DNA of 32,123 bases. Origin: Halioglobus sp. GTDB taxonomy: Bacteria; Pseudomonadota; Gammaproteobacteria; Pseudomonadales; Halieaceae. The notes under the pieces were generated by a model. It was not told where the DNA came from, made no database searches, and saw nothing but the letters and a program-made list of their open reading frames with translations. Where the stretch lies: the NCBI GenBank assembly GCA_029287595.1, contig JARFQU010000110.1, positions 1 through 32,123 on the forward strand, written 5' to 3'. The stretch's first letter is position 1, and the number at the start of each line of letters is the position of its first letter. Below, piece after piece: positions 31,165 to 32,123 of the stretch. A program made the translations under genes and the position numbers.

Positions 31165-32118
31165 TCAGCTCCTGCGCTGGCAGCCGGGCAGGCAGCACAA
31201 CATTTCAAAGATCAGGTTGGCGGCCAGCAACGCGGTGTTGCCCGAGGGGTCGTAAGTTGGGGACACCTCCACCAGATCACAGCCAATCACATTCAGGCCG
31301 TATAGCCCGCGAATGATTTCCAAACCCTGGGAGGTCACCAGACCACCGGGCTCGGGCGTGCCGGTGCCGGGGGCGACCGACGGATCCAGTCCGTCGATAT
31401 CGAAACTGAGATAGACGGGCCTGTCCGGACCGATGGCCTGGCGCACCTCGTCCATTAACGGCCCGAGCGACTTGTACCAACACTCCTCCGCCGGCACCAC
31501 CCGCACACCACGCTCGCGCGCCCAGTCGAAATCCTCGGCCGCGTAACCGGTGGCGCGCAGGCCGATCTGGAACATGCGCGTGGGATCGACCAGGTTTTCC
31601 TCTATCGCCCGGCGAAAAATCGTACCGTGGGTGATCGGTTCACCAAACATACTGTCGTTGGTGTCGGAATGAGCATCTACATGCACCAGCGCCATCTTGC
31701 CATGCACTTTGTGCTGCGCGCGCAGGATAGGCAGGGCAACGGTATGATCGCCGCCCATGGCGATGGTTTTTGCACCGGAGGCCAGCAAGGTATCGAAGTG
31801 CGCCTCGATGATATCGATGGATTTCTCCAGGCTATAGGTATTAAGGGGCACATCGCCCACGTCGGCCACCTGGAAGGAGTCAAAAGGGGCCGCCCGCGTG
31901 GCCATGCCATAGGGCCTGACCAGGACCGACTCGCTGCGAATTTCCCGCGGACCATAGCGGGAACCGGTGCGATTGCTGGTGCCGATATCCAATGGCACCC
32001 CCACCAGTGCCACATCCAGCCCGGCGGCGTCAGCCTGCACCGGCAGACGAAACATGCTGGCGATACCGCCGAAGCGCGGCATGTCATTGCCACTCAGGGG
32101 TTGGTTGAATTCTTTCAT
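31165..32118 (-). CDS. gbuA: Agmatinase/guanidinobutyrase-family ureohydrolase, GbuA-like
   Basis: The 317-residue protein has the two-manganese ureohydrolase motifs: GGDHTVALP (122-130, His125), VHVDAHSDTND (146-155, Asp148, His150, Asp152) and SFDIDGLDPS (238-247, Asp240, Asp242). These enzymes release urea from agmatine, guanidinobutyrate or related guanidino compounds. The N-terminus QPLSGNDMPRFGGIAS and the run AAEDFDWARERGVRVV with ECWYKSL look most like Pseudomonas GbuA, a 4-guanidinobutyrase. Automated pipelines would call it agmatinase (speB). It would feed putrescine or 4-aminobutyrate formation. The ATG at 32118 is five bases from the window edge, so its ribosome site and upstream neighbour cannot be seen. 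Confidence 0.88.
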   Translation of the reverse strand: MKEFNQPLSGNDMPRFGGIASMFRLPVQADAAGLDVALVGVPLDIGTSNRTGSRYGPREIRSESVLVRPYGMATRAAPFDSFQVADVGDVPLNTYSLEKSIDIIEAHFDTLLASGAKTIAMGGDHTVALPILRAQHKVHGKMALVHVDAHSDTNDSMFGEPITHGTIFRRAIEENLVDPTRMFQIGLRATGYAAEDFDWARERGVRVVPAEECWYKSLGPLMDEVRQAIGPDRPVYLSFDIDGLDPSVAPGTGTPEPGGLVTSQGLEIIRGLYGLNVIGCDLVEVSPTYDPSGNTALLAANLIFEMLCCLPGCQRRS

Positions 32119-32123
32119 GCGCA

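Overview
The window looks like ordinary chromosome from a free-living, probably marine gammaproteobacterium. Pointers are an E. coli-type RimK and NhaR, an Mrp/Mnh cation:proton antiporter operon, a Pseudomonas GbuA-like ureohydrolase, a bacterial pentameric ligand-gated channel, and a base composition that looks like the mid-50s % G+C by eye. A marine Cellvibrionales/Halieaceae-like host is a guess from this gene mix, not something the sequence proves. No tRNA, rRNA, CRISPR array, insertion sequence or prophage gene was seen.

Layout. 1-932: the N-terminal part of a secreted GDSL esterase and a small charged lipoprotein. 1159-3987: a plus-strand run of rimK (with an extra C-terminal RCK_C/TrkA_C-like domain), rimB and an aspartoacylase/succinylglutamate-desuccinylase-like hydrolase, i.e. 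a protein or peptide tail-modification set. 4052-8193: a minus-strand operon of a CaCA antiporter, a large MscS channel and CorA. 8416-11918: a plus-strand run of a minimal MscS protein, a conserved-TM-helix protein, a soluble MgtE-N/CBS protein and a full MgtE. The two blocks diverge from 8194-8415, so almost 8 kb is devoted to divalent cations and membrane tension. 11938-15255: the minus-strand triad of circularly permuted ATP-grasp, alpha-E and transglutaminase-like proteins, whose product is unknown. 15493-16970: an HPF/RaiA-like protein and an NhaR-type regulator.

17194-17570 is a decayed junction. It holds the first ~29 codons of a YccA/Bax-inhibitor-1 gene, which end at a 24-bp palindrome, and then, facing it, the C-terminal end of a uracil-DNA-glycosylase-family gene with an in-frame TAG. 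Next come an alpha/beta-hydrolase-OsmC fusion, a YjdF-like membrane protein that seems to start at ATT, and a divergent pLGIC with a perfect palindrome between them.

21173-28623 is a nine-gene, tightly overlapping Mrp-type operon in the order E-F-G-(A' fused to B)-C-D-D-small-D. It has three separate MrpD/NuoL-like subunits, and the MbhD/MbhE part normally found in MrpA is fused to MrpB. The rest holds a CDP-archaeol-synthase-family protein behind a near-consensus promoter that leaves almost no 5' UTR, a metallophosphoesterase, a stand-alone cyclic-nucleotide-binding-domain protein and a GbuA-like ureohydrolase.

Together the genes suggest a region rich in ionic and osmotic homeostasis (Na+/H+, Mg2+, Ca2+, tension, possibly proton- or ligand-gated current). 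Two ATP-grasp amidoligase systems of uncertain product sit inside it.
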